64,000 nt of DNA from contig JAPTOF010000020.1 of NCBI GenBank assembly GCA_028554755.1, forward strand, positions 4,841,001-4,905,000, written 5' to 3'. Shown here piece by piece: positions 1 through 10,790 of the stretch (within the stretch, counting starts at the first letter, position 1; the number at the start of each line of letters is the position of its first letter). The notes below the pieces were generated by a model. That model did not search any database. It saw only the letters and a list, made by a program, of their open reading frames with translations, and was not told the DNA's origin. The DNA is from Cordia subcordata (taxonomy: Eukaryota > Streptophyta > Magnoliopsida > Boraginales > Cordiaceae). The position numbers and the translations under genes are program-made.

Positions 1-33
<33 letters not shown>

Positions 34-135
34 CTAATAATTGTAATAATAATAATTAAACTAATAATATTAATAATAATAACACTAATAATTAATTACT
101 ATTATTATTATCAAAATTGTTATTATTATTATATT
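1..135. repeat. AAT/ATT microsatellite inside MULE copy 1
   Basis: Imperfect (AAT)n switching to (ATT)n near position 100. It corresponds to the much longer array at 56200-57250 in copy 2, so this low-complexity block is part of the transposon, within the predicted first intron of its PMD gene, rather than an independent host microsatellite. Confidence 0.85.
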
Positions 136-529
136 AATAGTAGCAATAACAATTTCAACGTAGTGATTCAAATATCGACATCTTAAAGTAAACTACACAA
201 CAATAACATCAACAATCATATCGGCAGATGTTTATACGTAACATAAACATGCACAACATATATGTACATGCACATCATGAATATATACATAAATACGATA
301 CATACAACTATACATACATGTGAAACATGCATATACATGAAATAACTTGAAGAAAACGTAAAAAAATAATAATTTAAATTGGTAAAAACTTAAAAAAACT
401 TACAATAAGAAGCAAAATCCTAGGCTTGAAGCTTTTTGAGTGAGATTTTGAGTTTTATGGCTAAAAAAACGTAGGGTAAAAGGGGGAGGGGGGAAATTGC
501 TTTGAGATCGGGTAGGGAAGAAGAGTTAG

Positions 530-545
530 GGGGTATATATAGCAA
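530..545 (-). promoter_or_regulatory. TATA-like core promoter of the MULE PMD gene, copy 1
   Basis: On the minus strand CTATATATACCCCC lies about 130 bp before the conserved predicted 5'UTR donor (GT at 403-402). The equivalent site in copy 2 (57636-57643) reads TATAAATACCCCC. Conservation between two copies at the same spacing supports a core promoter. No transcript evidence is available. Confidence 0.45.
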
Positions 546-639
546 AACGTTCGGTTTTTGAATAGCCGATTTCAGCTATTCAAAAATTGAAAGAGCGAAA
601 ATCGAGGGCATTAAATATTGTGCCGTTGAGAAGAGATTT

Positions 640-682
640 TTCGGCTATTGAATAGCCAATTTCGGCTATTGAATAGCCGAAA
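640..682. repeat. Subterminal palindromic motif, copy 1
   Basis: Two adjacent copies of the motif tcggctattgaatagcc, whose arms GGCTATT/AATAGCC are perfect complements. Looser copies lie at 556-582. The same motif recurs near both ends of MULE copy 2 and is a candidate transposase-binding site (inference). Confidence 0.6.
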
Positions 683-843
683 ATTCTTATGTTACGATTA
701 CGTGTATATTTTGCACGTTTTCATTTTTTGAATACCCGATTTCGTTTATTGAAAAATCAAAAGTGTTATTTTTACAATTTAACAAAAAACAAGGCTATTT
801 TTGAAATTTATTATTTAATTTGTGTTATTTGTAAAAAAACTCC

Positions 844-2228
844 CAAAAGGGAAAAGAGAAGAAAAGATAGGATGAATCATATTACTATTCAATCCCACAT
901 TTGCAGTACATTACAAAAGCTCTATATAGTAATCAATAGTGAACAAAACAACGAAAAAAAATCGAAAGGGGGTTACGTAGGAGCAACTCATGAAAGAAAG
1001 ATGTGGGAGTACTTTTTTTTTTTTTTAAGTGCTAGAAATAGTCATGAATTTCATGGTGGGGTTACTGTTTTCCTCCACCTTCCTCCATGAAAGGCCCCGG
1101 AAGGTATGAATGTTCAATCCTATCAGGCGCGACACATCAATTTATGTGCATGCCATTTTTATCCAACTACCTCGTCGAAAATTTTCTTGTAGGTTCTGCC
1201 CAATTGTTAATTGAGATGATTTTTTTTTTTTTTTTGTTAGGAGACCCGTCTTATCATATGAGTATGACAAGACACACCATACAATTGCATCCCGTGGTGG
1301 TGGTCAAATGTCAATGGTGCATCAATTCCTTCTTTCAATTTGGTGAAAGTAATTCCTTCAAGCCCCTATAACGCTACACGTTATGTTTTGGTTTAGGTTT
1401 ACATTAGACACCCGTGCGGAGGCTTCTCTCTCGTGCAGAACACTCTGCTATTGATGTATTTTTATATCTCGCCAATTTGACAATCCCTTAACCTTGTTCA
1501 TCTTCGGCACAAAAGCACTCAATTGGTGCACTCAATTGGTGAGCTATTATGTGCTCTTTCAACGATAACTGTTTCCAAGCAAACCTCTAAGTCTCGATAA
1601 TTATTGCGATCCTTACTTTTTCAGAAGAAATTCTAGGTGAAGCAGTTGCTTGAAATTCTACCAAAATATCAGTATTTTTAGTCTCACATTCATTCTTCTC
1701 GTAACATCATAAGGTTTAAAAAAAAGACCACTTTTATATCATTATAATAAAGATAATTTCTTCCGACAAAAAAAAAAAAATAAAGATAATTTCGACGATT
1801 CATTCATTACATGAGATGTCCTTATCGGTATGTAAATATTGTGAGATCACCCACGGAATATTGAAACAGTTATCCAAGACTGAGGTGACAATCTGGTTAC
1901 ACAATAGAGCTTTAACTCTGCAATAAGTCCACCTAGCCAACTAGCTGAAGACCTAGAATTTATCATTTTCTTTTACTTTCTTTTTGGGGTTTGTTGTTGT
2001 TCGATGATGACACCCACAGAAGAGTGCTTGCTGACTTTCTGTGAAACAACGAAAGAAGGGGGTTGGAGGTACAGAGAAATGATACCACTTATAGATAGAA
2101 AAAGATACAAGTTTAAGCTCTCGTTATAAATCTTCTAACAGTCTTCAGCAGGGTTGGGGGGAAGCATATATATACATATATATGTATCTATCACTACTGA
2201 TAAAAAGATGATGACCTCACTAAGAGAC
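844..2228. other. Intergenic, no supported gene
   Basis: AT-rich sequence with several poly-T runs (1014-1026, 1220-1236). The two short plus-strand reading frames at 689-1090 and 1087-1371 begin in the transposon end or cross homopolymers and show no recognisable domain. Nothing else is supported. Confidence 0.6.
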
Positions 2229-2318
2229 CACCCCTATTTATCTCCCGCCTAGTTAAGGGGCCTCTGGCCAGATGGGAAAGGGGTTCTCCTTTGGTTAACC
2301 CTTTTAAAAAAAAAAAAA
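2229..2318 (+). repeat. 3' fragment of a tRNA-derived SINE
   Basis: Closely matches the last ~85 bp of the full SINE at 34874-35117. Shared landmarks are ctcccgcc, ggggcctctggcca and ggttctcctttggttaaccc, and the fragment ends in an A-run of about 14 bases. The tRNA-like 5' half with the A and B boxes is absent, so this copy is 5'-truncated or diverged. No convincing TSD is seen. Confidence 0.75.
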
Positions 2319-3855
2319 GTAGTAAGTAAATGTTTGATTTTCCACACTTTTTCATGATTTGCTGGATGTTAACAACTCAACAAAAATGTTGGGATAATAA
2401 TTACTCCCTATCCGTACGTACACCCATCTCCACATATCCAAGGATGAGTACTGAGTATTGAACAACACCCCTCTACAATTCACAGTAACTTTACACCAAT
2501 CCACCCACCTACGCCACCGCCTTTGCTAATATTATAAATAAACACACTAATTTTTTTATAAATTTTGAATATAATAAAATAATAATTCTATCATGATATT
2601 TGAGCTCAAGCTATAATTTAAAATTTACAGTCATCTATTTAAAAAGACTAAATTATTTAGCCAACTTGAGGAGACACGGGATAGTAAGTCTATCAACTCT
2701 AGGCCATTTCTCTTGAAATTAGATTAGTTTAAGTAGTTAAAATTATTTCTATAAAGAATAAAAATTTGAATTCGAATTAAATTATATTAGAGACGAAAAG
2801 TTGGGTTAAGATGGGATTTTGTTGAAAAAAAAAAATTCCCCTAGCACCTACTCCTCCTACCATTAGTCTCTATAAGATCTGTTTGGATTTCTGACGTCAA
2901 AGAGAGTACAAAGTACCAAGACACTGAGACACTGTTAAGTAAAGGCCAAGAAGATAGGGGTAGTGTTGGGATTTTAAAGCTATTTTTTTTTTGTTGCAGG
3001 TGATATAATTGTGTAAGAAGTGATAGTACTGCACTATCATGATGTTGGGGGTGGTTTCTAAGGAGGGAGATAGTAAATGGTTAGAGATCTGCAATAGAAG
3101 TGAAGGACAGTTGTTTGATTTTGTTTGAGATTTTCATTTCATTGATTGGGGAAGAGACACAGCTTTACTAACATAGAGGAATTGTCTTGACTTGAAACTA
3201 AAGCATAAAAGAAGAAAGAAAAAAGAAAAAGAAACTTCCCGTGTCATCAAAATATTTTTCTCTTTATTTATTATGAGTCTTTTTTACACCAAAAAGCTCG
3301 CACCGATTCTTTAAGACAAAATCACACGAAACCACACAAACTGCAAGAAGAACAAGTTATTTGTACATGTTTCCACGTGCATGGTCTTGAATGCACTGGT
3401 CTAATCGGACAAAAGCAACCCCAACGGTTCATGTTTCTGAAAAATTAATTTACTCTAGCATTATAAATAAAATTCAGTAATATAATTACTAATATATGTA
3501 TATAATTAAGATAAAATAATGTAAACAATTTATAATCATTACATTCTCAAATACTTTGGGGATTAACACAGCCTCGTTTTTTTCTCACAATTTAGGATTT
3601 TCAAGATTTAATTGTGAGATTTTAATTATTTATAAAGTTTTAGACAATCAAACACAGATTATAAATTGTTTAGTCTTACTTTTTTTCTCGTTAGGCTCTC
3701 AACAAGTTTAAAGACAATGTCGTTTTCTAGAATATATGGAAGGATATTTTATCTTTAAGAAAAGGTAGAAGATATTATAATGTAAAAACAAATTTACAAA
3801 AAACTTTATTTTTAATTATTTTTAACTTTGACCTTTATCTAAAAACACTTTCTAA
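2319..3855. other. Intergenic, no supported gene
   Basis: AT-rich, with weak purine tracts around 3205-3235. The minus-strand frame at 2897-3094 has no recognisable domain. No RNA gene or regulatory feature could be supported. Confidence 0.6.
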
Positions 3856-4327
3856 GAGGGTGTTTGGTTTGACTTTTTTTCTGGTCAAACTTACTTAAAG
3901 TCTAATTTAAGTTAATAGAAGTGTTTGTTTTAATTAAAAATATACTTTTTTTAAGTAGCTTTAAGTAAAAAATAAAAAGTTCCCCAACCCCAACTTTTGC
4001 TTTTTATGGCTTTAAGCACGTTGAAGAAAAACAAGTTTGACCAAATCATTTACTATCTTATCCTTACCTTTTTATTTTTATTACTAAAATATCATTTTTT
4101 CTTTTATCTTATACTTACCTTTTTAAATTATATTTTAATGTCCTTAATAGTTATTTTAACTATATAACTTACTTTTCAGTCCATTTTAATCAAACATGTA
4201 AATACTTATTTTTATAATTATAACTTTTATTCAAACATGTAACTACTTAAAGTTGACAATAAAAAAAAGTCACTTAAAGCTAGAAGTGCTTTAAGTAGCT
4301 TTTTTATAAGCCAATCCAAACATCCTC
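3856..4327 (-). mobile_element. Tourist-like MITE, family A, copy 1
   Basis: A 472-bp element with terminal inverted repeats (left GAGGGTGTTTGGTTTGAC, right end reverse-complemented GAGGATGTTTGGATTGGC), flanked by TAA on both sides (3853-3855 and 4328-4330). Along its whole length it is the reverse complement of 42236-42681. A 3-bp TWA duplication with GGGTGTTTGG-type ends is typical of PIF/Harbinger-derived Tourist MITEs. No coding capacity. Confidence 0.85.
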
Positions 4328-5439
4328 TAAGAAAGAACGAAACACCAAACATGTTAGTTTTGATATCTAAACTTACAAAAGATATTTTTAAGTATTAAAA
4401 AATTACATCAAATGGACTCTTACTAGCATATAGAGAAGTACTTGATTCTCACAAAATTACTACAAGTAGAAGAAACAATCTACATATATATGTTGTTTTT
4501 CATGACTAAAAAACATGTCAGTGAAATTAAAGACACTTCTTGGTTGTTTGAGCATATATTTATAAAGAGTTGTTTGCATAGATTGGGACAGTTACAAAAT
4601 GCAAGATGGTTGTTGGTGATGGAGATGGGTATTAATGGCGATAAAGTAAATCCCAACAGCAAAAGTAACACGAATATGTAAAGAAGAAAACGAAAGGAAA
4701 AAGAAAAAGAAAAAGAAAAAGAAAAAGAGAAAAGACGAATGGAGAAATGGAATTTTTGACAGGCGCTTCGCCACTTAAAAATTCTACTTGACTCAAAAAA
4801 TGAAAAGAAAAGAAATAAGTGTTAAAAAATATATTACATTGCTACAAATGAGATTCAATTACTGATTTTGTTAAAAATTTAATTTTATTATAAAATAAAT
4901 ATAAACAATATATTTATAATTATGATATTTTAGAAAATTGTTGCACGAGAGATAGAAAAATGCTATGTGATGTGTAACTGCACTCCCCGTTTGGAGTTTA
5001 TTCCAATATGTTATTCTCACCAAAAAGGGAAACAAGCTGCAAGTTTACAAATATTCACATGCGTAGACAAGTGAAAAAGAGGTAAAATCTAATGGAACCT
5101 TTTTGATGACATTAATGCCATGAAGAAAAAAAAAAGTGAGAGAGACAAGCACATCAAATTCTCTATCAGAATTTATTAGAACTAATTTTTCAGTTGATCA
5201 TTTCCAAGAACAAGAAACAGCAGCAGCATTAAATTCTACATGTCAGAACAGTCCAAGTGAGCATTAATCATTTCGCTGCAGATTTGTCAGATCTCTTATA
5301 ATTTCTAACTGGAAAATTTTACATTAGACATTATTTTTGCTTATGTACAACTTTTATTACTTTTGTACACAATCTAATGCAATCGAAGAGGGGAAAAAAA
5401 AGAAAAAGTTGTACTGGCCCTGGTGCTTATGAATTTTGC
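4328..5439. other. Intergenic, with a purine-rich microsatellite
   Basis: Contains (GAAAAA)n-like tract at about 4691-4730, which generates spurious reading frames on both strands. Otherwise AT-rich with nothing recognisable. Confidence 0.6.
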
Positions 5440-6481
5440 CGGATAATTTTTATTTTTAATTTTATTTTTTTAAATACTTCTAAAATTAACCCAATTTTTA
5501 AAGAGTTTGCAAAAATAGACTTTTTGAACTTTTAAAATTCGAATTCGAACTCTAAAAATTTGAATTCGAACTTCAAAAGTTCAATTATGTATTTTGGCTG
5601 AGTTCCAAAAAAAAAAAAACAATTACGAACAAAAAATACGATTACAAACTTTGAAAGTTCGATCTTGAACTTTCAAAGTTCGAACAATGGCTTCAACCGA
5701 ACTTTGATAGTTCGAACATTGGCGTGCCCAGTTCAACAAATTATGCCAAAGCCAAACTTCAATAGATGAGGATTCTTTTTATATTTTTGTTTATTGTTAA
5801 TACTTGGTTTGCATAATTGATTATATTTTTTAATATGCGATCTGTAATAATTCATTATAATATTTTAATTAAAAATTAAAAAAAATGTACGGACATTAAT
5901 AAAAAGGCATGTACGCGTGGCATTGAAAGGAGAGGTGTACGTAATATACTTTATGTAATATAGATAAATAGGGAATAAAATTATTAGATTAGCAAATTAT
6001 TTAATGAGGCAAATCTCCCGTGCAAAAAAAAATTACATGACATAATTATAAGTTGCATTGATCAATTTGGCATGAACTCTCATTTATAATAATATACAAA
6101 TAAATATTTCTAGACATAGTTTCTAAAATAACTAACAAAAAAAATTAGATATTATTACATGTAAGCCAACTTTTGTTGAACTGAATTGTGCATTCCAATG
6201 TTCGAACTTCGAAAGTTCGATAAGTTCCAAATCTATTTTTTGTTTGAAATTATTTTTTTTTATCAAACTTTTGAAGTTCGAAACCTATTTTTTGTTTGAA
6301 ATTGTTTTTTTTTTTTGGAACTGGGCCAAATACATAATCGAACTTTTGAAGTTCGAATTCAAATTTTTGGAGTTCGAATTCGAATTTCGAAAGTTCAAAA
6401 AGTCTATTTTTGCAAACACTTTAAAAATTAAGTTAATTTTAGAAGCATTTAAAAAAATAAGGTTAAAAATAAAAATTACCC
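5440..6481. mobile_element. Non-autonomous MULE with long TIRs
   Basis: Both ends carry an inverted repeat of about 250 bp (5440-5700 against 6195-6481), starting (c)GGATAATTTTTATTTTTAA on the left and GGGTAATTTTTATTTTTAA on the reverse-complemented right. Flanking 9-mers gaattttgc (5431-5439) and aaattttgc (6482-6490) match at 8 of 9 bases. Long TIRs plus a 9-bp duplication indicate a Mutator-like element. The TIRs are rich in GAACTTTCGAAAGTTC-type palindromic motifs. The ~500-bp interior has no reading frame. Frames at 6244-6579 lie inside the TIR and are not genes. Confidence 0.8.
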
Positions 6482-9242
6482 AAATTTTGCTTCTCATCAC
6501 TGAAGTACTGCTGTTGCCCGGCCATGAATCTAGTGCAGAAAATGCTTGGGACAGCTTTTATAATGAAGCACAGAAATAATTTAAAAATGAGCAAAATGAA
6601 AAAGGTGTGGAGCAAATAAGAGCATATCCTCAGGGAACATTTTTTTTATATACATTTTTTTTTTTTTTTGCAAAAAAGCATAGTGTGCCCCAAGTTTTGT
6701 GGACTGCTAGCAATGTTTTGCTTCAACAATACATAGTGAACAGAAGATCGATTTGTTCCTGCGATATGGTCCCATACCCAGGCATAGGGAATGACCACCA
6801 TTACAACTATAAAAGTGTTCCCAAATTCAATTTTTGCAGGGTTTTATCCAATCAAATTCTCTATTTTACTTCCGAATTGCCATTGTTGTTGTGAAGCTGA
6901 TCATAGCGTCTCTCTAGGATTTTGCCACATACAATAGATGCCCCACTTCGGACGTCAATGGTATTTCACCCAAATTGTATTGTAAGAGTACCATAGGGTC
7001 AGGGTTTAGATGAGAATTTTAACCAAAAATCCTATTGGGGGCATGGTAGGGTTTTTCATTTTAACCATATATGTATATATTGATACATATTTTAGTTTTG
7101 TTATACAACTTTATAGTTTTATTATAAGTTCTATCTTAATGAAAATTCTTTCGGATAAGTGGTTTAAGTTTTTTATGTCAACTCTAAAGACCTACCCTGT
7201 AATTTTTTTGAATATATTTATATTTTATTAAAGGCAGGTAAAGGCTATACTTTGGTTTAGCCTATTGTGCTAACCTGTTGATGTTGTTGATCAATATCCT
7301 ATAAGGATAGAGTAGAGTTGTTTTAATCCAACAGCTGCAGAAATGGTGGTAAAGGTTTACCCCAATAAATGGTGCTAGAGGTTTATTCGAGTATCAGATA
7401 TTAAGTAAAGGTAGGACGGAATTTTTCTATCAAGTGTTGGTAACGAACAAAAAACCGGCCATTACTTTTATTGCTAACACTAAGTCCAGAACATTTTTCT
7501 TGGACCTGCCAAACTATTGTTCACTATTTTGCAAATGATCCTTAGTGATACGTAGGCAAAAAGTTATCTCAATCCAAGTTATTAATTTGTTTTATATTCG
7601 CACATCTCATTCTAAATGCTTGACTCAACTTCAAGTCCAACCCGATCCAACAGTTACCTGACTTATGGTGCTTTCCTTCAAATATATAATGTTTATATTT
7701 TGATTATGTTCATTACAACATAATTTTCGTTCCTGTTCAAAAAAAAAAAAAAGAGACAAATGAAGATTTTCTTTAAAAGTTAATTTCTAGTTAGATAATA
7801 TAATTTCTTGTATTTCAAAATTTACAAATACCTTCTATATTATAAAGAATATTATGCCAATATCAGTAACATTCTTTATTATATAAGAAGGTATTAGCAA
7901 GTTTTGAAACTATAAAAAATCCTATGCAACTTCGATAAAACATAGATCGAGGTGTAAAATAAATTTTACTCCATTTTTAAAATATATAATTTAATGACAT
8001 TGCTATGAGGCCCCCCGCAGTACCAGCAATGGCATCGAGTAGAGTATTTACTCTGAGGCTACGATGAGAAACATTCGGACCCCTACCATACGACACTTGA
8101 AAACGAACTTTCACAAATCAACATCATTTGGTTGTATGTCGCGACTTCAGCAATCATTTTACGTACAAACATCATTGCTCTAAATAAATATACCATGGTG
8201 ACTACTGCCTTTTTTCCAATATACGTTTTCGCTTTTCTGTTTTTGGGAATGAATCGGGTCATAACGTTATGATGAATGATATTGACAATTCCTTATCTTT
8301 TAGGATGAGGAAGGAGAGAGTGGTCGTGGAACATGAAGATGATATATCAAATGTGTGCTACATATCTGCCCATAAAATTGTACCTGATTGGGAGAATGCA
8401 GATCCTCTTATATGTAACATTTGTAAATAATCATTCGGCGTGTGAAGTTCTCATTATATCGGGATTTTAAAAAGGATTGAACCCAGTTCAAGGTCTATTT
8501 ATGCAATCTACTTTATATTTTGATTTATATGGTCAAATATAAATGGAAAATAGAATATTGCCAAAGGTTAGTTCAATTTTTTGATAGTCTCCAATTTATA
8601 ACTCTGCATGTATTGCGGATATTGCTGGTCTCAAGTCTGAGTAAAGGAGAGAGTATGAGATAATTGATAGTCATTGTAAATATAGTCAAATCATTCATAT
8701 GAATTTGAGACATCATCTTATATGCAAAATTTACATAGCCAATGCCATATTACAGTGAAATAAAATCTAACTTGATTTGATTTTATTGTCTAAAATTTAT
8801 ATGGTCAAATGCAAACAGAAAATAGCGCAATGTTGCTAAATCTGCTTTAACATTTTTAACATGCATATATAACTGTGTTTTGTTCAGCTGCTTAAGAATT
8901 TTGGTGTGAAATCCTGCATCACCTCATGGGTTTTTTTTTTTAATTTTTACTTTTTTAATTGAGAACAAAAAACATTTTACATAAACATCAATTGAGTATA
9001 AAGTTCTTATCGAAAAAATAAACTTAACTCTAAAAAAGAGTACAAGTCAAAATAAAAATAAGAAAAATTACATAAGCGACTTAAGCTACCACGCGTTTGG
9101 CATCAAACTCAATAAAAGCGTAGTCATTGCACGAGAAGGAAGAGGAGAAACTGACTATACAAGAAAAAGAAAATTAGGGGGCAGCTAACAAAAATTTACT
9201 TAACATAAAGAATGAAGAGAGGCGGCAGCTCCGAGGGAAAAA
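6482..9242. other. Long intergenic stretch, no supported gene
   Basis: AT-rich. A stretch at 8304-8429 follows an AG, opens with ATG and reads about 41 codons of non-repetitive protein (MRKERVVVEHEDD... to ADPLICNICK) before a stop. It looks exon-like, possibly a relic, but I do not recognise it and cannot show splice partners. The frames at 6607-6894 and 7010-7231 are not convincing. Confidence 0.5.
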
Positions 9243-9578
9243 TCACACACGCTGAGGACTAGCCCTCACCGGTGAAGAGAGCAGGGAGTGAAAGATGTGC
9301 TTGTGGGGAGGGGACAGAGAAGACAAATAATTTGGGCTTTCATATTCGCCATTATTGGATAACATAGGAAAACGTCCATTTTCTTGAAGGTAACTCCGCT
9401 GGGCCATAAAGCCCAAAAGCAGTGCAGATTGGCCCAAGTCAAACGTCTGGAAAGGAATAAACTTGGCTTCTGTATCTGGTTCGAAATTGAAATGCACGTA
9501 AGGAGCTAGAAAACAAGATGTCGACCATAACTGAGACACATCCATAAAAAGGGCTCTGAGGCACATGTTTAATGACAA
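9243..9578 (-). CDS. Uncharacterised 111-codon reading frame, doubtful
   Basis: An open frame of 111 codons without low-complexity bias. It has aromatic-rich segments (PYVHFNFEPD, KFIPFQTFDL) and a Ser/Pro-rich end (SLSPPHKHIFHSLLSS). I recognise no domain. It begins at the edge of a MITE-like element (9580-10128), so its 5' part may derive from or be disrupted by that insertion. It could be a relic exon, a short unknown gene or chance. No splice sites or promoter were identified. Confidence 0.15.
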   Translation of the reverse strand: MSLNMCLRALFMDVSQLWSTSCFLAPYVHFNFEPDTEAKFIPFQTFDLGQSALLLGFMAQRSYLQENGRFPMLSNNGEYESPNYLSSLSPPHKHIFHSLLSSPVRASPQRV

Positions 9579-9579
9579 T

Positions 9580-10128
9580 TAGCAATGGCTGTTTTCTATT
9601 TTCATTTTCATGAAAAATAAAAATAAGGATAAAAAAACTCATTTGATTAACCATTTTTGTTATTATTTTTAGAAATCAGAAAACAGAAAACAGAAAACAA
9701 TTTTTTAGGAAAACATAAAACATCAAAAAAATATTTTCTCTAAAAATAATGTGTCAATTTTGTAAATAATTCTAAAATATTTAAAAGACAAGGTAGCAAT
9801 TTTATAAATAATTCTAAAGATTTAGAAAACAAGGTGGTAATTTTATAAATAACTCTAAAAAAATATAGAAAATAAAGTGGCGATTTTGTAAATATATGAA
9901 AAAAAATTTAGAAAATAAGGTTGCAATTTTGTAAATCTCCAAAAAATTTTAAAAACAAGGTGACGATTTTGTAAATAAACATTAAAAAAAAAAAGAAAAA
10001 TACTTTGGTTAACCAATCACATTCTCTAAATTTTTAGAAAACAGAAAATGAAAATTATTTTCAAAAAATAAAAATAAAAAATAAAAACTGAAAAATGAAA
10101 ACTGAAAATAGGCAAACCAAACGCAACC
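9580..10128. mobile_element. MITE-like element carrying a minisatellite
   Basis: Ends are roughly inverted: the left has gctgttttctattttcattt and the right, reverse-complemented, has tttggtttgcctattttcag. Both lie next to TTA/TAA. The interior is A/T-rich and includes a six-copy ~41-bp tandem array (9751-9983). Exact ends are uncertain. Confidence 0.5.
9751..9983 (+). repeat. Six-copy ~41-bp minisatellite
   Basis: Units begin gtgtcaattttgtaaataa, gtagcaattttataaataa, gtggtaattttataaataa, gtggcgattttgtaaatat, gttgcaattttgtaaatct and gtgacgattttgtaaataa. Each is followed by an A-rich tail of about 20 bp. Spacing is 40-43 bp. Period and phase are directly visible. Confidence 0.85.
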
Positions 10129-10631
10129 TAATCTTTTTGTTCCACAGGTCACATTTATGGAGACAAACTTCAACCATTCGATGCGACATCAAACCATCTG
10201 AATCTGGCAGATGGCTTTCGGCGTCAAATAGTTAAGGGTGTGTTTTTGTTACAAGCATCCTTCCCATTCATTTTATCGCAATTTAAAGAGAACACAGGAA
10301 ACTATCTGAAACATCAATGGAAGCTCCCCTACTAAATTTCTAGTAGTAGTGAGAACCAATAAATACAGTAGCTAAGGATTCATAGGAGAATACATGATGC
10401 AAATTTTAGGGGAAATTCAAGCAGATGTATCAAGGGAAAACATTACAAAGTTGGTGTTCCAAAATATATCATAGTTGGCCCTAGTCTCTAGTCCTTCCCC
10501 TGTATTAAATAAATGGTAATGTAATGAAATTTATAATCACACTGATAGATGCACAAAAATAGATGCATCAGCTGAATTTTTGATGGAGAAACCTATTTAA
10601 CTGCAATGGTTAAACAGTACAACTGTACCAT

Positions 10632-10790
10632 GGGCCTGTTTGGATCGACTTTTTTTTAAAGAAAAAATACTTTTTTTTCTGAAAAAATTACATTAAATTT
10701 ACAATAACTATTTGATTTTACTTCTAAAAAAACTAAAACTCTGAAAAAAACTCAAATACAACTTTTTTTATAAGCCAGAATTTTCAACTA
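10632..10790 (+). mobile_element. MITE family B fragment (GGGCCTGTTTGGAT end)
   Basis: Begins GGGCCTGTTTGGATCGACTT and continues through attacattaaatttacaata and ctatttgattttacttct, as in 27984-28207. The right end is missing or diverged after the aagccagaattttcaact segment. Confidence 0.65.

Larger units (their letters stand above)
1..843 (+). mobile_element. Right end of a PMD-carrying MULE (copy 1, truncated by window edge)
   Basis: From about position 150 to 843 this matches, in the same order and orientation, 57253-57970, the right end of the complete MULE at 50094-57970. Shared landmarks are the microsatellite edge, the acataaacatgcacaac block, the predicted 5'UTR donor of the PMD gene, the G-rich run, a TATA-like site and the subterminal palindromes. 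The last ~110 bp is the terminal inverted repeat, ending in gtgttatttgtaaaaaaactcc. The body, transposase and left end lie outside the window, so no target-site duplication can be tested. If the family rule holds, the right TSD would be the 9 bases at 844-852. The homology is direct observation; the element class is taken from copy 2. Confidence 0.85.

Noticed and set aside
4592..4774. Minus-strand Phe-rich frame
   Set aside because: Produced by the GAAAAA microsatellite.
8304..8429. Exon-like 41-codon stretch
   Set aside because: No family recognised and no splice partners or second exon found; kept only as a note.
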